A stretch of DNA of 64,000 nt from an uncultured SAR86 cluster bacterium. Lineage in GTDB: Bacteria; Pseudomonadota; Gammaproteobacteria; Magnimaribacterales; D2472. Below, piece by piece: positions 17,412-26,190 of the stretch. Under the pieces are notes generated by a model. That model ran no database searches. It was not told the DNA's origin and saw only the letters and a program-made list of their open reading frames with translations. Position 1 is the first letter of the stretch; each line of letters opens with the position of its first letter. The stretch lies in contig CACKEY010000001.1 in NCBI GenBank assembly GCA_902599315.1, positions 109,328 to 173,327 of the forward strand. Reading direction: 5' to 3'. The translations under genes were made by a program, and so were the position numbers.

Positions 17412-18580
17412 GATGGTAAGCCTAAAATATGTTTAGAAATTATATTCAATTGAACCTCTGAACTTCCCCCAGCAATAGTGTAAGCCTTAGAATAAAAAAA
17501 AGACTTAGCAATTTCTTTTTTAATACCACTGCTGTTTTCAACGTTTTCTAGACCGCCGGCTCCAAGACTTGCTACATTAAGCTCCCATCTTGCTTGTGTT
17601 TCTTCTGTGCTGATGTACTTCAATGAGAGCGCAGCAGGTGAAAAGCCATTTTTTGATTCAATCTGAGTTCTTGTCATAGTTAAGTCAATTAAATGATTAC
17701 GCATTTCATGTTTTTTTATCTTTGTTAGCAAGTTGAGTTGTCCTGGAGCACTTAAAGCATCACTAGTTTTAAAAGTTTCAATGGGTTCGATATCAACAGC
17801 TCCTTCACTGCTCATATCTGCCATCATGGTTCTCTCAAATTCAAGCAATCTTTTTGCAACTTTCCAGCCATCATTTTCATCAGCAATTCTATGGGACTCG
17901 CTAGCTATTACATCATCAAAAAAAACTTGGCAAAAAGGGGATTGTCCACTGAGTAATTTTATTGGCTTAATGTCAATTTTAGGTTGTTTTAAATTTATTA
18001 AAATAAAAGATATGCCTGCTTGTTTCTTTTCTGTTTTTGCAGTTCTTACCAAGCAATACATCCAATCTGCCTTATTCGCCTCTGATGTCCAGATTTTAGA
18101 TCCATTTATAATATATTCTCCATCTATTAATTTTGCGGTAGTTGAAAGGTTGGCTAAATCTGAGCCAGCACCAGGCTCAGAAAAGCCTTGGCACCACCAA
18201 ATCTCTCCTCTTGAAATTTTAGGCAAAAACTCTTTTTTTTGATCATCGGTTCCAAACTCTAAGATCACTGGGCCAAGCATTGAGATGCCAAAATTAATTT
18301 GTGCTGGACGACAGCCAAAAAATTTGAGGCGGCTTTTTAAAATTTTTGATTCTTCAAATGATAATCCTCCACCACCATATTCGACTGGCCATTCAGGAGT
18401 ACACCAGCCTTTTGACACCATAGCATCAAACCATACTCTAGAATCGTTAGAGGGAAATTCAATACTTGAGGAAGCCCACACTTGCTCACTAACAGGCATT
18501 GGAGTTCTCATGGACTGTGGACAATTATCTTCTATCCATGCATCGACTTCTTTTGTAAAGCTAATTAATTTTTCTTCCAT
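17408..18580 (-). CDS. Acyl-CoA dehydrogenase
   Basis: FAD enzyme that introduces the alpha-beta double bond into an acyl-CoA, in the cytosol; 390 residues. Visible are the N-terminal helical domain, the middle beta domain with WWCQGFSEPGAGSDLANL and the flavin-binding GSKIWTSEAN, and the C-terminal helical domain ending TIAGGSSEVQLNIISKHILGL (family signature). The frame is open up to 18649, but the ATG at 18580 gives the normal start (MEEKLISFTKE) 4 nt after dtd ends. Chain length or steroid specificity cannot be told. It would feed the fadJ-type enzyme. Confidence 0.92.
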   Translation of the reverse strand: MEEKLISFTKEVDAWIEDNCPQSMRTPMPVSEQVWASSSIEFPSNDSRVWFDAMVSKGWCTPEWPVEYGGGGLSFEESKILKSRLKFFGCRPAQINFGISMLGPVILEFGTDDQKKEFLPKISRGEIWWCQGFSEPGAGSDLANLSTTAKLIDGEYIINGSKIWTSEANKADWMYCLVRTAKTEKKQAGISFILINLKQPKIDIKPIKLLSGQSPFCQVFFDDVIASESHRIADENDGWKVAKRLLEFERTMMADMSSEGAVDIEPIETFKTSDALSAPGQLNLLTKIKKHEMRNHLIDLTMTRTQIESKNGFSPAALSLKYISTEETQARWELNVASLGAGGLENVENSSGIKKEIAKSFFYSKAYTIAGGSSEVQLNIISKHILGLPS

Positions 18581-18584
18581 AGTT

Positions 18585-19022
18585 TTATATCTCAAACAAG
18601 AATGTAACTGGACCCTCATTAATTGATTGAATATCCATATCCGCTCCAAAAACTCCTGATTGAAATTGTATTGCAGAATCTGAGAGCCGTTTTAACAATA
18701 AATTATAAAGGGAATTAGCTTTCTTTGAATCCAATGCTCTATGAAAACTGGGTTTATTACCTTTTTCTGTAACTGCAGCCAATGTAAATTGACTAATTAT
18801 TAATAACTCGCCCTCAACATTTTTTAGATTTAATGACATCTCATCATTTTCTCCACGAAAAATTGAAAAGCTTCCTATCTTATGAATAAATTTATCAATA
18901 ACCTCATCTTTATCACCTTTTTCAAAACAGACGTAAGCTAAAATACCTTTATTTATAGAAGCATGAGTTTCTTTGTTAATACTTACTTTTGCAGATGAAA
19001 CTCTCTGGGCAATTACTTTCAT
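18585..19022 (-). CDS. dtd: D-aminoacyl-tRNA deacylase
   Basis: Hydrolyses D-aminoacyl-tRNA (and glycyl-tRNA(Ala)), removing mischarged tRNA in the cytosol. The 145 residues start MKVIAQRVSSAKVSI, with the catalytic SQFTLAA near residue 80, the NKPSF segment near residue 97 (usually GxRPSF), and the Gly-cisPro motif in NEGPVTFLFE at the C-terminus. Length is exactly typical. It lies 13 nt downstream of the aldolase gene and 4 nt upstream of the acyl-CoA dehydrogenase gene, so it appears carried in the tkt-pgk-fba transcript. Confidence 0.96.
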   Translation of the reverse strand: MKVIAQRVSSAKVSINKETHASINKGILAYVCFEKGDKDEVIDKFIHKIGSFSIFRGENDEMSLNLKNVEGELLIISQFTLAAVTEKGNKPSFHRALDSKKANSLYNLLLKRLSDSAIQFQSGVFGADMDIQSINEGPVTFLFEI

Positions 19023-19035
19023 CTGGTTAATAAAA

Positions 19036-20046
19036 TTATTCTAAATCTAAGTTCCAAGCTCCATTTGCAGCAAGCTTATTCATTAAGGCTCTGTGAGAGA
19101 GTGCCTCTTGAGCTTTAGGTATATTTTCTTCTTTACCAAGCCATGCTTTTAGAGAGGGTTGTTGAAGAGCTCTTCCATAAGAAAAACTCAGTTTCCAAGA
19201 AAATCCACCAATTTTATTCATTGCATCTAAATGAGCTGTAGCATTTACATCAGACTGCCCACCCGAAAGAAAAGTTATTCCTGGAAGATCAGATGGGACA
19301 TTTTCTTTAAGGCATTGAACGGTCATCTCTGCTACCTTTTGGATTGATGCTTGAGACTCAGCAATTGATCCAGAAGTTACCATGTTTGGCTTAAGAATTG
19401 TGCCTCCTATATTCACCCCTTCATCTTTTAAGCATTTAAAAAGTATGTTCAATGATTTGCTAGTAACCTCATAACACTTCTCAATTGTGTGATTACCATC
19501 CATCAAAACTTCTGGCTCCACCATAGGCACCATATTATTATCTTGAACAATTTTTGCGTACTTAGCCAGAGCCTCCATGTTGGCTTGGATACATGCATCT
19601 GTTGGGATATCATCAGATATCTTAATAACAGCTCTCCACTTTGTAAATTTTGCTCCAAGTCTGAAATATTCTTTGCATCTCTCATCTAAACCATCAAGTC
19701 CTTGTGTTAATGTTTCTTCTGGCGATGACTCTAAAGGTGCAAGGCCCTTATCAACTTTTATGCCTGGCAATGCCCCTTGGTTCTTAATTAAATCAACAAG
19801 AGGAGTTCCATCTTGAGCATTCTGTCTCATCGTTTCATCAAATAAAATTACCCCTCCGATATTGTCTTTCATCCCACTTGATCTAAATAGCATCTCTCTA
19901 TAATCACGTCTATTAGACTCAGTTGACTCAACACCAATAGAATCAAATCGCTTCCCACATGTTGGATTACTCTCGTCTGCTGCTAAAATTCCTTTTCCAT
20001 CTGAAACAATATATTTAGCTATTTCTTCTAATGTATTTAATGACAT
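19036..20046 (-). CDS. fba: Fructose-bisphosphate aldolase, class I
   Basis: Schiff-base (class I) aldolase of 336 residues, cleaving or forming fructose 1,6-bisphosphate. It starts MSLNTLEEIAKYIVSDGKG and continues ILAADESNPTCGKRF, the class I phosphate and active-site region. The Schiff-base lysine is in GGTILKPNMV near residue 216, after the MVPMVEPEVL segment with catalytic Glu. The C-terminus ends NKLAANGAWNLDLE, without the typical -Y end of animal enzymes. In most gammaproteobacteria the gene after pgk is a class II zinc enzyme, so the class here is unusual. It sits 13 nt after pgk. Confidence 0.95.
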   Translation of the reverse strand: MSLNTLEEIAKYIVSDGKGILAADESNPTCGKRFDSIGVESTESNRRDYREMLFRSSGMKDNIGGVILFDETMRQNAQDGTPLVDLIKNQGALPGIKVDKGLAPLESSPEETLTQGLDGLDERCKEYFRLGAKFTKWRAVIKISDDIPTDACIQANMEALAKYAKIVQDNNMVPMVEPEVLMDGNHTIEKCYEVTSKSLNILFKCLKDEGVNIGGTILKPNMVTSGSIAESQASIQKVAEMTVQCLKENVPSDLPGITFLSGGQSDVNATAHLDAMNKIGGFSWKLSFSYGRALQQPSLKAWLGKEENIPKAQEALSHRALMNKLAANGAWNLDLE

Positions 20047-20059
20047 ATTTCTCTCCCTT

Positions 20060-21196
20060 TTAAAATTTAAAGCCTAAAGCAGACAATGATGGTAGCTCTT
20101 TTCCTTCCATAAATTCAAGAAAAGCTCCTCCTCCAGTTGAGCAATAGGAAATATTGTTTTTTTCAATAAACATCTTTATGGCTAAAAGAGTTTCTCCGCC
20201 GCCAGCAAGACTAAATGCTTTTGATGACGCAATTGCCTCAGCCAAAGCTTTGGTTCCTGATGAGAAAGTTTGGCGCTCAAATACACCAACAGGACCGTTC
20301 CAAATAATTTTTTTTGCTTGAATTATTTTTTTAATGGCTGCGGGACTGAGAATTTGGTCAAGAATTAACTCATCGTTTTGCACAGAGTTAACTTTGGTGA
20401 TCCTTGTAATATTTGATTCAATATCTTTGCTTACAACCACTTCATCAGGTAATAAAATTTTGCCAGTCTCAAGTAATATTTTTGCATCTTTCAGCATTGA
20501 GTCTTCATGCAGAGAGAGTCCAATATTATACCCCTGAGCTTTCAAAATGGTATTTGTTATTCCACCACCTGTCATGACGTCATCAGAAATTTTTGACAAA
20601 TTTTTAATTACTTCTAATTTAGAAGATACTTTTGATCCTCCAACGATTGAAAGCATTGGCAAATTTTTTGAGTTAATAGCCTGTTGTAGTGCATCTGTCT
20701 CATTTTCCAAAAGCAGTCCAGCACATGATACTTCAGAGGCATTGATAGCTCCATAAGTTGATGCATGAGGACGATGAGATGTACCAAAAGCATCAAATAC
20801 ATAAACATCGGCTATATTAGATAGTTTTTTCCCAAACTCCTCATCATTCTCAAGTTCTCCTGGAAAAAATCTTATATTTTCAATTAATGAAATATCTGAT
20901 GAGAAATTAACCTCCTCTATAGATGAAAATAATTTAATCTGCTTATTTACAATTTCCTCAAGTCTTTTAGCTACTGGTAAAAGAGAAAACTTAGAATCGA
21001 ATGCTCCTGATTTTGGCCTGCCAAAATGAGAAATTAAAATTATTTTTGTATTTTGATCTAATAGATATTCCAAGGTAGGGATAATTGCAAGAATCCTTGT
21101 GTCATCAAGGACTTTATCATTTTCAACAGGAACATTTAGATCAACTCTAAGAGCAATTGTCTTATTTAAGACATTTGTCTCTGACAGTTTTCTCAT
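20060..21196 (-). CDS. pgk: Phosphoglycerate kinase
   Basis: Transfers phosphate between 1,3-bisphosphoglycerate and ADP, or the reverse in gluconeogenesis; cytosolic. The 378 residues show the N-terminal RVDLNVPVEND substrate site, ISHFGRPKSGAF, the GGSKVSSKLEVI hinge region, NGPVGVFE, and the nucleotide-binding GGGETLLAIKMF and CSTGGGAFLEFMEG. It is slightly shorter than the 387 residues of E. coli. The start overlaps the tkt stop by 4 nt. No glyceraldehyde-3-phosphate dehydrogenase or epd gene intervenes, unlike the usual tkt-epd-pgk order. Confidence 0.97.
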   Translation of the reverse strand: MRKLSETNVLNKTIALRVDLNVPVENDKVLDDTRILAIIPTLEYLLDQNTKIILISHFGRPKSGAFDSKFSLLPVAKRLEEIVNKQIKLFSSIEEVNFSSDISLIENIRFFPGELENDEEFGKKLSNIADVYVFDAFGTSHRPHASTYGAINASEVSCAGLLLENETDALQQAINSKNLPMLSIVGGSKVSSKLEVIKNLSKISDDVMTGGGITNTILKAQGYNIGLSLHEDSMLKDAKILLETGKILLPDEVVVSKDIESNITRITKVNSVQNDELILDQILSPAAIKKIIQAKKIIWNGPVGVFERQTFSSGTKALAEAIASSKAFSLAGGGETLLAIKMFIEKNNISYCSTGGGAFLEFMEGKELPSLSALGFKF

Positions 21197-23184
21197 TTTG
21201 CAATTAGTTTCTTGGCTTGAGTAACAATATTGTTGACTGTGAAGCCAAACTCATTCATTAACTCATCTCCTGGAGCACTTTCTCCAAATGTTTCCATTCC
21301 AATTACAGTATCATTTAGATTTATCAAACAATGCCAAGAATTTGGATGAAGAGCCTCAACTACGAGTTTTGGTATTTCAGGATTAATAATGCTGTCTCTG
21401 TAAACTTTATCTTGTGAGACAAATTTATCAAGACAAGGCATAGAAACAACATTGGCTTTTAACCCTTCTTTTGAAATTGTTTTAGCTGCCTCAATAATTA
21501 ACTTAACCTCACTCCCTGAACTAATCAATGTAATATGAGCTTTATCATCAGAAGATAATAAATAACCTCCTTTCTCAATCATCTCTATTTGTTCTTTTGA
21601 TCTCTCAATAAAGGGAAGGTTTTGTCTGGATAATATTAAGCTGTGAGGAGTATCTTTAGAGCAAATTGCTTCTTTCCAACTTACGGCAGTCTCTATAATG
21701 TCAGCAGGTCTCCAATTATTTAAATTAGGAGTAGCTCTCAATGTAACAAGGTGCTCAATTGGCTGATGCGTTGGCCCATCTTCACCAAGGCCAATTGAGT
21801 CGTGGGTATAAACAAAGATATTTGGTATTTTCATAAGCGCAGCAAGCCGGACAGCATTTCTAGCGTAATCCATAAAAACTAAAAAAGTTCCGCTATAAGG
21901 TTTTATTCCGCCATGCAAAACCATTCCATTTGTCATGGCGGTCATCCCAAACTCTCTGACTCCGTAAAATATATGATTGCCCTTTGGATTATCAGGAAGC
22001 ATTTCAGTGCTTACTGATGAAAAAGTATTGTTTGAGCCAGTTAAATCAGCAGATCCACCAATTAACTCGGGAAGTTTTTCACAAAAATAATTTAAACAAA
22101 TCTCAGATGCCTTACGAGTAGCTAGATCTTTTTGATTGCCTGCAGATAATTCATTTATGAAATCTACATAACTGTTTTGGAAGTTTATTGGAAGTTCATT
22201 GTTGATTACCCTTGTCAATTCATCAAAAGACTTTGGATGCTTTTTGGAATACTCCATCATTAATTGATCCCATGATGCATTGAGCTTAGCCCCCTCATCT
22301 TTGCAGTCCCACTCAGACTTTATGTCATCTGGTATATGAAATGGCTTATGCTCCCACCCAAGCTCGTCCCGAGTTTTTTTAACTTCATCCTCTCCTAATG
22401 CAGAGCCATGAACACCAGATGTTCCTGATTTATTTGGCGATCCAAAGCCAATAATTGTTTTGCAGCATATTAAAGTTGGACGCTCTACATCTTGTTGAGC
22501 TGTTCGAATTGCTTCTAAGGTTTCCTCAACATTATGACCATCTACCTCAAGCACTTGCCATCCATAGCTTTCAAATCTTTGTGAAGTGTTATCTGTGAAC
22601 CAATTAGCTATCTCCCCATCAATTGAAATTCCATTTTGATCATAAAAACATATTAATTTTCCTAAACCATGGGTTCCTGCAAATGAACAGGCTTCATGTG
22701 AGACTCCCTCCATCAAACAGCCGTCTCCCAAAAATGTATAGGTGAAATGATCAATTGGTTTTAGTCCATCGTCTTGATTAAATCTGCTTGCTAACATTTT
22801 TTCTGCTAGAGCCATTCCCACAGCGTTGCCAATACCTTGGCCTAATGGGCCAGTAGTAGTTTCAACGCCAATATCTATGTCAAATTCTGGATGACCAGGT
22901 GTTTTAGAGCCTAATTGTCTAAAATTCTTCAAGTCTTCAATTGAAAGTTCATATCCAGTTAAATGAAGCAAGCTATATAGCAACATTGACCCGTGACCGT
23001 TTGAAAGGACAAACCTATCTCGATTAAACCAAGTTGGATTTTGAGGATTATGTTTTAAGTTGTATTTCCATAAAGCTACTGCAATATCGGCCATTCCCAT
23101 TGGCATCCCTGGATGACCAGATTTGGCTGATTCAACAGAATCAATTGATAGAAACCTTATAGCGTTAGCAAGTTCTTTGTGCAT
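21193..23184 (-). CDS. tkt: Transketolase
   Basis: Thiamine-diphosphate enzyme moving two-carbon units in the pentose phosphate pathway, linked to rpiA upstream. The 663 residues start MHKELANAIRFLSIDSVE. Visible are SGHPGMPMG, the ThDP motif GDGCLMEGVSHEA...DQNGISIDG, the pyrimidine-domain GVREFGMTAM with catalytic Glu, and HDSIGLGEDGPTHQPIEH. An in-frame TTG at 23214 would add 10 residues, but the ATG at 23184 matches the family start. Neither site has a strong Shine-Dalgarno. It heads the minus-strand tkt-pgk-fba-dtd cluster, divergent from the metK riboswitch. Confidence 0.95.
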   Translation of the reverse strand: MHKELANAIRFLSIDSVESAKSGHPGMPMGMADIAVALWKYNLKHNPQNPTWFNRDRFVLSNGHGSMLLYSLLHLTGYELSIEDLKNFRQLGSKTPGHPEFDIDIGVETTTGPLGQGIGNAVGMALAEKMLASRFNQDDGLKPIDHFTYTFLGDGCLMEGVSHEACSFAGTHGLGKLICFYDQNGISIDGEIANWFTDNTSQRFESYGWQVLEVDGHNVEETLEAIRTAQQDVERPTLICCKTIIGFGSPNKSGTSGVHGSALGEDEVKKTRDELGWEHKPFHIPDDIKSEWDCKDEGAKLNASWDQLMMEYSKKHPKSFDELTRVINNELPINFQNSYVDFINELSAGNQKDLATRKASEICLNYFCEKLPELIGGSADLTGSNNTFSSVSTEMLPDNPKGNHIFYGVREFGMTAMTNGMVLHGGIKPYSGTFLVFMDYARNAVRLAALMKIPNIFVYTHDSIGLGEDGPTHQPIEHLVTLRATPNLNNWRPADIIETAVSWKEAICSKDTPHSLILSRQNLPFIERSKEQIEMIEKGGYLLSSDDKAHITLISSGSEVKLIIEAAKTISKEGLKANVVSMPCLDKFVSQDKVYRDSIINPEIPKLVVEALHPNSWHCLINLNDTVIGMETFGESAPGDELMNEFGFTVNNIVTQAKKLIAK

Positions 23185-23249
23185 TTTTTTTGCAAGTAGT
23201 TTAGAACATATCAATCATAATATGTGGCTCAGATTTTTTATAGATATAT

Positions 23250-23278
23250 TTGTGTTTATTTAACAAAACTAATAAGAT
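23250..23278 (+). promoter_or_regulatory. Candidate promoter of metK
   Basis: A TAAGAT -10-like box (23273-23278) with a weak TTGTGT -35 (23250-23255) at 17-nt spacing predicts a start near 23285, exactly where the riboswitch aptamer begins. The -35 matches only three of six consensus bases, so this is supported mainly by its position. Confidence 0.4.
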
Positions 23279-23283
23279 TTTCA

Positions 23284-23340
23284 GTTACACGAGTGATTTG
23301 TTCCTGCTTGCATACTAAAACTGCTAAATAGGACGCCTTA
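23284..23340 (+). promoter_or_regulatory. SAM riboswitch aptamer, SAM-II/SAM-V-like
   Basis: The conserved core of the SAM-II/SAM-V fold is visible in order: GATTT (23295-23299), a pyrimidine block TCCT (23302-23305), TTGCA (23308-23312), an A-rich stretch, and GCTAAATAGGA (23323-23333). The TCCT and AGGA (23330-23333) pair as the expected pseudoknot. Helix P1 is weak (AGT 23292-23294 with ACT 23314-23316). It lies in the 5' UTR of metK, an expected target. SAM-V is known mainly from marine bacteria. Choosing between SAM-II and SAM-V needs a covariance-model search. Confidence 0.75.
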
Positions 23341-23344
23341 CCGA

Positions 23345-23409
23345 GGTGGAAAAAAATAGAATATAAATTTTCCTCCATATGAAAACATTTTAAATTATAA
23401 AGGAAAATT
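23345..23409 (+). promoter_or_regulatory. Expression platform of the metK riboswitch (ribosome-site sequestration)
   Basis: The segment AATTTTCCT (23366-23374) is perfectly complementary over 9 bp to the metK ribosome binding site AGGAAAATT (23401-23409). The same TTTTCC bases can instead pair with GGTGGAAAA (23345-23353) just after the aptamer, with one mismatch. The two pairings exclude each other, which is the layout of a translational switch with an anti-sequestering arm. Which state SAM favours is inferred from family behaviour (SAM should turn translation off). Confidence 0.6.
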
Positions 23410-24564
23410 ATGAGTTACATTTTTACATCCGAATCTGTTTCAGGAGGTCATCCTGATAAAGTTTGCGATCAAATATCCGATGCCGTTTTAGATGCATATC
23501 TAGCAGAAGATCCAAATAGCAGAGTGGCTTGCGAGACAATGATAAAAAATAACATGGTATATATAGCAGGTGAAATAACTTCGCTAGGAAGTCCTGACCT
23601 CGAACCTGTTGTTCGAAAAACAATTAATGATATTGGCTATAACTCAGATGATTATGGGTTTAATGGAAATACATGTGAGTTCACGAATCTTGTCTTTGAA
23701 CAATCGCCGGATATATCTCAGGGTGTTACCGAAGGTGAGGGAGAAAACCTTGAGCAAGGGGCTGGAGATCAGGGTCTTATGTTTGGATATGCATGCAAAG
23801 AAACAGAATCATTGATGCCACTTCCAATAGATCTTTCTCACAGATTGGTAAAAAAGCAGGCAGATGTAATGAAGAGTGAAGATATAAAATGGCTGCGGCC
23901 TGATGCTAAGAGTCAAGTAAGTGTGATTTACTCCGATGATGGTAAAACAATCGAAGGCTTGTCTGCAGTCGTACTTTCAACTCAACACGATGAAGAAGTT
24001 AGTCAAGAAGAAATAAAAACTGAGGTGATGGATAAAATTATCAAACCAATTGTTCCTGAGGAATGGTTGCTTGACTCCACAAATATATTTATTAATCCCA
24101 CTGGGAAATTCGTCATCGGGGGACCTGTGGGTGATTGTGGTCTCACTGGAAGAAAAATTATTGTAGATACATACGGAGGTATGGCAAGGCATGGTGGGGG
24201 AGCATTTTCTGGGAAAGATCCCTCTAAAGTAGACAGATCTGCAGCATATGCATCAAGATATGTTGCTAAAAATATAGTTGCTGCAGGACTAGCAGACTAT
24301 TGCGAAATTCAAGTTTCATATGCTATCGGTGTGGCCGAGCCTACATCAATACATGTAGAAACTTTTAATAGTGAAAAAATATCTAAAGAAGCAATTGTCA
24401 AAATTGTAAAAGAAAAATTTGATCTCAGGCCAAAAAGTCTTATTAATATGCTCGATTTAAAAAGGCCTATCTATCTTCCAACCGCTGCATATGGTCATTT
24501 TGGAAGATCAGATATTGAGTTATCTTGGGAAAAAACAGACAAAGCAGCTGATATTTCGGAGTAA
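23410..24564 (+). CDS. metK: S-adenosylmethionine synthetase
   Basis: Makes SAM from methionine and ATP in the cytosol. The 384 residues include the N-terminal [18 protein letters not shown], the ATP-binding signature [12 protein letters not shown] near residue 117, and the P-loop-like [19 protein letters not shown] near residue 258. Length is typical. Translation starts after a strong AGGA site that the upstream riboswitch platform can hide, so SAM very likely feeds back on its own synthesis. It is followed by ahcY, which removes the SAM by-product; the pair forms most of a methyl cycle, with no methionine synthase nearby. Confidence 0.97.
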   Translation: MSYIFTSESVSGGHPDKVCDQISDAVLDAYLAEDPNSRVACETMIKNNMVYIAGEITSLGSPDLEPVVRKTINDIGYNSDDYGFNGNTCEFTNLVFEQSPDISQGVTEGEGENLEQGAGDQGLMFGYACKETESLMPLPIDLSHRLVKKQADVMKSEDIKWLRPDAKSQVSVIYSDDGKTIEGLSAVVLSTQHDEEVSQEEIKTEVMDKIIKPIVPEEWLLDSTNIFINPTGKFVIGGPVGDCGLTGRKIIVDTYGGMARHGGGAFSGKDPSKVDRSAAYASRYVAKNIVAAGLADYCEIQVSYAIGVAEPTSIHVETFNSEKISKEAIVKIVKEKFDLRPKSLINMLDLKRPIYLPTAAYGHFGRSDIELSWEKTDKAADISE

Positions 24565-24585
24565 TCAAAGATATGGTTGCAAAAA

Positions 24586-24608
24586 GGGTGCACTTGCGCC
24601 TCTATTTT
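24586..24608 (+). terminator. Weak hairpin after metK, possible terminator or attenuator
   Basis: GGTGC (24587-24591), loop ACTT, GCGCC (24596-24600) form a 5-bp stem with one G-T wobble, followed by TCTATTTTAT. The stem is short and the T-tract is interrupted, so termination would be partial. It overlaps the spacer of the candidate ahcY promoter. Confidence 0.35.
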
Positions 24609-24617
24609 ATGTAGAAT
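24589..24617 (+). promoter_or_regulatory. Candidate promoter of ahcY
   Basis: An extended -10 (TATG then TAGAAT at 24612-24617) predicts a start near 24624, about 20 nt before the ahcY ATG. The -35 at 17-nt spacing (TGCACT) is poor. ahcY also has a clear GGAG ribosome site at 24635-24638, so an independent transcript is plausible. Confidence 0.4.
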
Positions 24618-24644
24618 GCCCACTTAAATTCGTTGGAGTGAATA

Positions 24645-26039
24645 ATGGAAAATGATTATAAAGTTGCAGATATGAGTCTTGCTGAATTCGGAAGAAGAGA
24701 GATTTCTTTAGCTGAAAATGAAATGCCTGCATTAATGGCTCTAAGAACAAAGTATAAGGATGTGCAACCTCTCGCGGGTGCAAAAGTTATGGGATGCATT
24801 CATATGACCATTCAAACAGCTGTGTTAATCGAAACATTAGTAGATCTTGGTGCTGAGGTCCGATGGTCTGGTTGCAATATTTTTTCCACTCAAGATCATG
24901 CTGCAGCAGCTATTGCCGCAGCTGGAATTCCTGTTTTTGCCTGGAAAGGTCAAACTGATGAGGAATTTGACTGGTGCATTGAACAAACAATAGTTAAAGA
25001 TGGCATACCTTGGGATGCAAATATGATTCTAGATGATGGTGGCGATCTGACTCATATGGTTCACTCTAAATTTCCTGAAATGCTTGAAAGCATTCATGGA
25101 ATTTCAGAAGAGACTACAACTGGTGTTCATAGATTAAAAGCAATGCTTGAAAAAAATGAGCTTAAAGTACCAGCGATAAATGTAAATGATTCAGTCACTA
25201 AATCAAAAAATGATAATAAGTATGGTTGCAGGCATAGTCTTAATGATGCGATTAAAAGAGGCACAGATATGTTTCTTTCTTCTAAGAAAGCATTGGTAAT
25301 TGGATATGGGGATGTTGGCAAAGGTTCTGCTTTAAGTCTTGCTCAAGAGGGAATGATTGTAAGGGTTGTAGAATCTGATCCCATATGCGCTATGCAAGCA
25401 TGCATGGATGGTTTTGAGGTAGTGTCTACCTATAATAATGGAATCGTAACCAGAGACGTAAAAGACATCAATATGGCAGTCCTTGAAGATACAGACCTTA
25501 TAGTTACAACTACAGGTAATGTGAATGTTTGTGATGAAGCAATGTTACGTTCAGTAAAAAATACAGCTGTTATATGTAACATTGGCCACTTTGATAATGA
25601 AATTGATACTCAGTACATGCGAGACAAGTGGTATTGGGAAGAAATTAAACCGCAAGTTCATAGAGTTTTTAGAGATACTTCCCCATCAGATACACCAGAC
25701 CTTCAAAGCAAAGACTACGTCATTCTTTTGGCTGAAGGTAGGTTAGTCAACCTAGGAAATGCAACAGGTCATCCTAGCAGAATAATGGATGGATCATTTG
25801 CTAATCAAGTTTTGGCTCAGATGCACTTGTATAAACAAGGTTTTGCAAACGTCAATGATGCTGATAAGCAAAATGAAATGATTACAGTCGAAGTTCTTCC
25901 AAAAAAATTGGATGAGGAAGTTGCCGAGCTCATGGTTCAAGGTTTTGGTGGAACGATAACTAAGCTAACTGGTGAACAAGCCGATTACATTAATGTTCCA
26001 GTTGATGGTCCATTTAAAGAAGAAGAGTATAAATACTGA
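24645..26039 (+). CDS. ahcY: Adenosylhomocysteinase
   Basis: NAD-dependent hydrolysis of S-adenosylhomocysteine to adenosine and homocysteine, relieving product inhibition of methyltransferases. The 464 residues contain [21 protein letters not shown], the substrate site [13 protein letters not shown], the Rossmann motif [10 protein letters not shown] near residue 222, GHFDNEID, and the C-terminal KY end (EEYKY), which is conserved for NAD binding. The long form is normal for proteobacteria. A GGAG ribosome site supports the start. Transcription ends at the strong terminator 30 nt downstream. Confidence 0.98.
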   Translation: MENDYKVADMSLAEFGRREISLAENEMPALMALRTKYKDVQPLAGAKVMGCIHMTIQTAVLIETLVDLGAEVRWSGCNIFSTQDHAAAAIAAAGIPVFAWKGQTDEEFDWCIEQTIVKDGIPWDANMILDDGGDLTHMVHSKFPEMLESIHGISEETTTGVHRLKAMLEKNELKVPAINVNDSVTKSKNDNKYGCRHSLNDAIKRGTDMFLSSKKALVIGYGDVGKGSALSLAQEGMIVRVVESDPICAMQACMDGFEVVSTYNNGIVTRDVKDINMAVLEDTDLIVTTTGNVNVCDEAMLRSVKNTAVICNIGHFDNEIDTQYMRDKWYWEEIKPQVHRVFRDTSPSDTPDLQSKDYVILLAEGRLVNLGNATGHPSRIMDGSFANQVLAQMHLYKQGFANVNDADKQNEMITVEVLPKKLDEEVAELMVQGFGGTITKLTGEQADYINVPVDGPFKEEEYKY

Positions 26040-26069
26040 TCTAATTAGTTTTTTTTAAATAAATTAATC

Positions 26070-26106
26070 ATAATAGGCGTATGCAAATTCGCCTGTTATT
26101 TTTTTT
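26070..26106 (+). terminator. Strong intrinsic terminator of ahcY, overlapping the lptM start
   Basis: Arms 26070-26079 and 26090-26099 pair over 10 bp with a single G-T wobble, enclosing a 10-nt loop (26080-26089), followed by seven T (26100-26106). This is a textbook rho-independent terminator. The lptM start codon (26081-26083) lies inside the loop, so the terminator doubles as coding sequence. Confidence 0.85.
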
Positions 26107-26182
26107 AATGCTAGTTTCCTTGATTGTTGTAGGATGTGGAATGAAGGCACCTATTCCCCAAGAGATAATTTTTTTAACATAA
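26081..26182 (+). CDS. lptM: LptM (YifL)-type small lipoprotein
   Basis: A 33-residue lipoprotein. The leader MQIRLLFFLMLVSLIVVGC has Arg, a hydrophobic core and a lipobox ending at Cys19; the next residues GMKAPIP match the family's CGxKGPL pattern. LptM assists outer-membrane maturation of the LptD translocon. Position before lysA/dapF is the standard one. It is only half the length of the 67-residue E. coli protein, lacking the disordered tail, but the N-terminal part is the conserved one. A CATAAT -10-like box lies 6 nt before the ATG with no ribosome site. lysA starts 8 nt after its stop. Confidence 0.8.
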   Translation: MQIRLLFFLMLVSLIVVGCGMKAPIPQEIIFLT

Positions 26183-26190
26183 ATCCCGTC

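Noticed and set aside
24565..24644. Possible SAH riboswitch before ahcY
   Set aside because: The 80-bp interval holds only a 5-bp hairpin and no match that I can see to the SAH aptamer core; a promoter plus weak terminator explains it.
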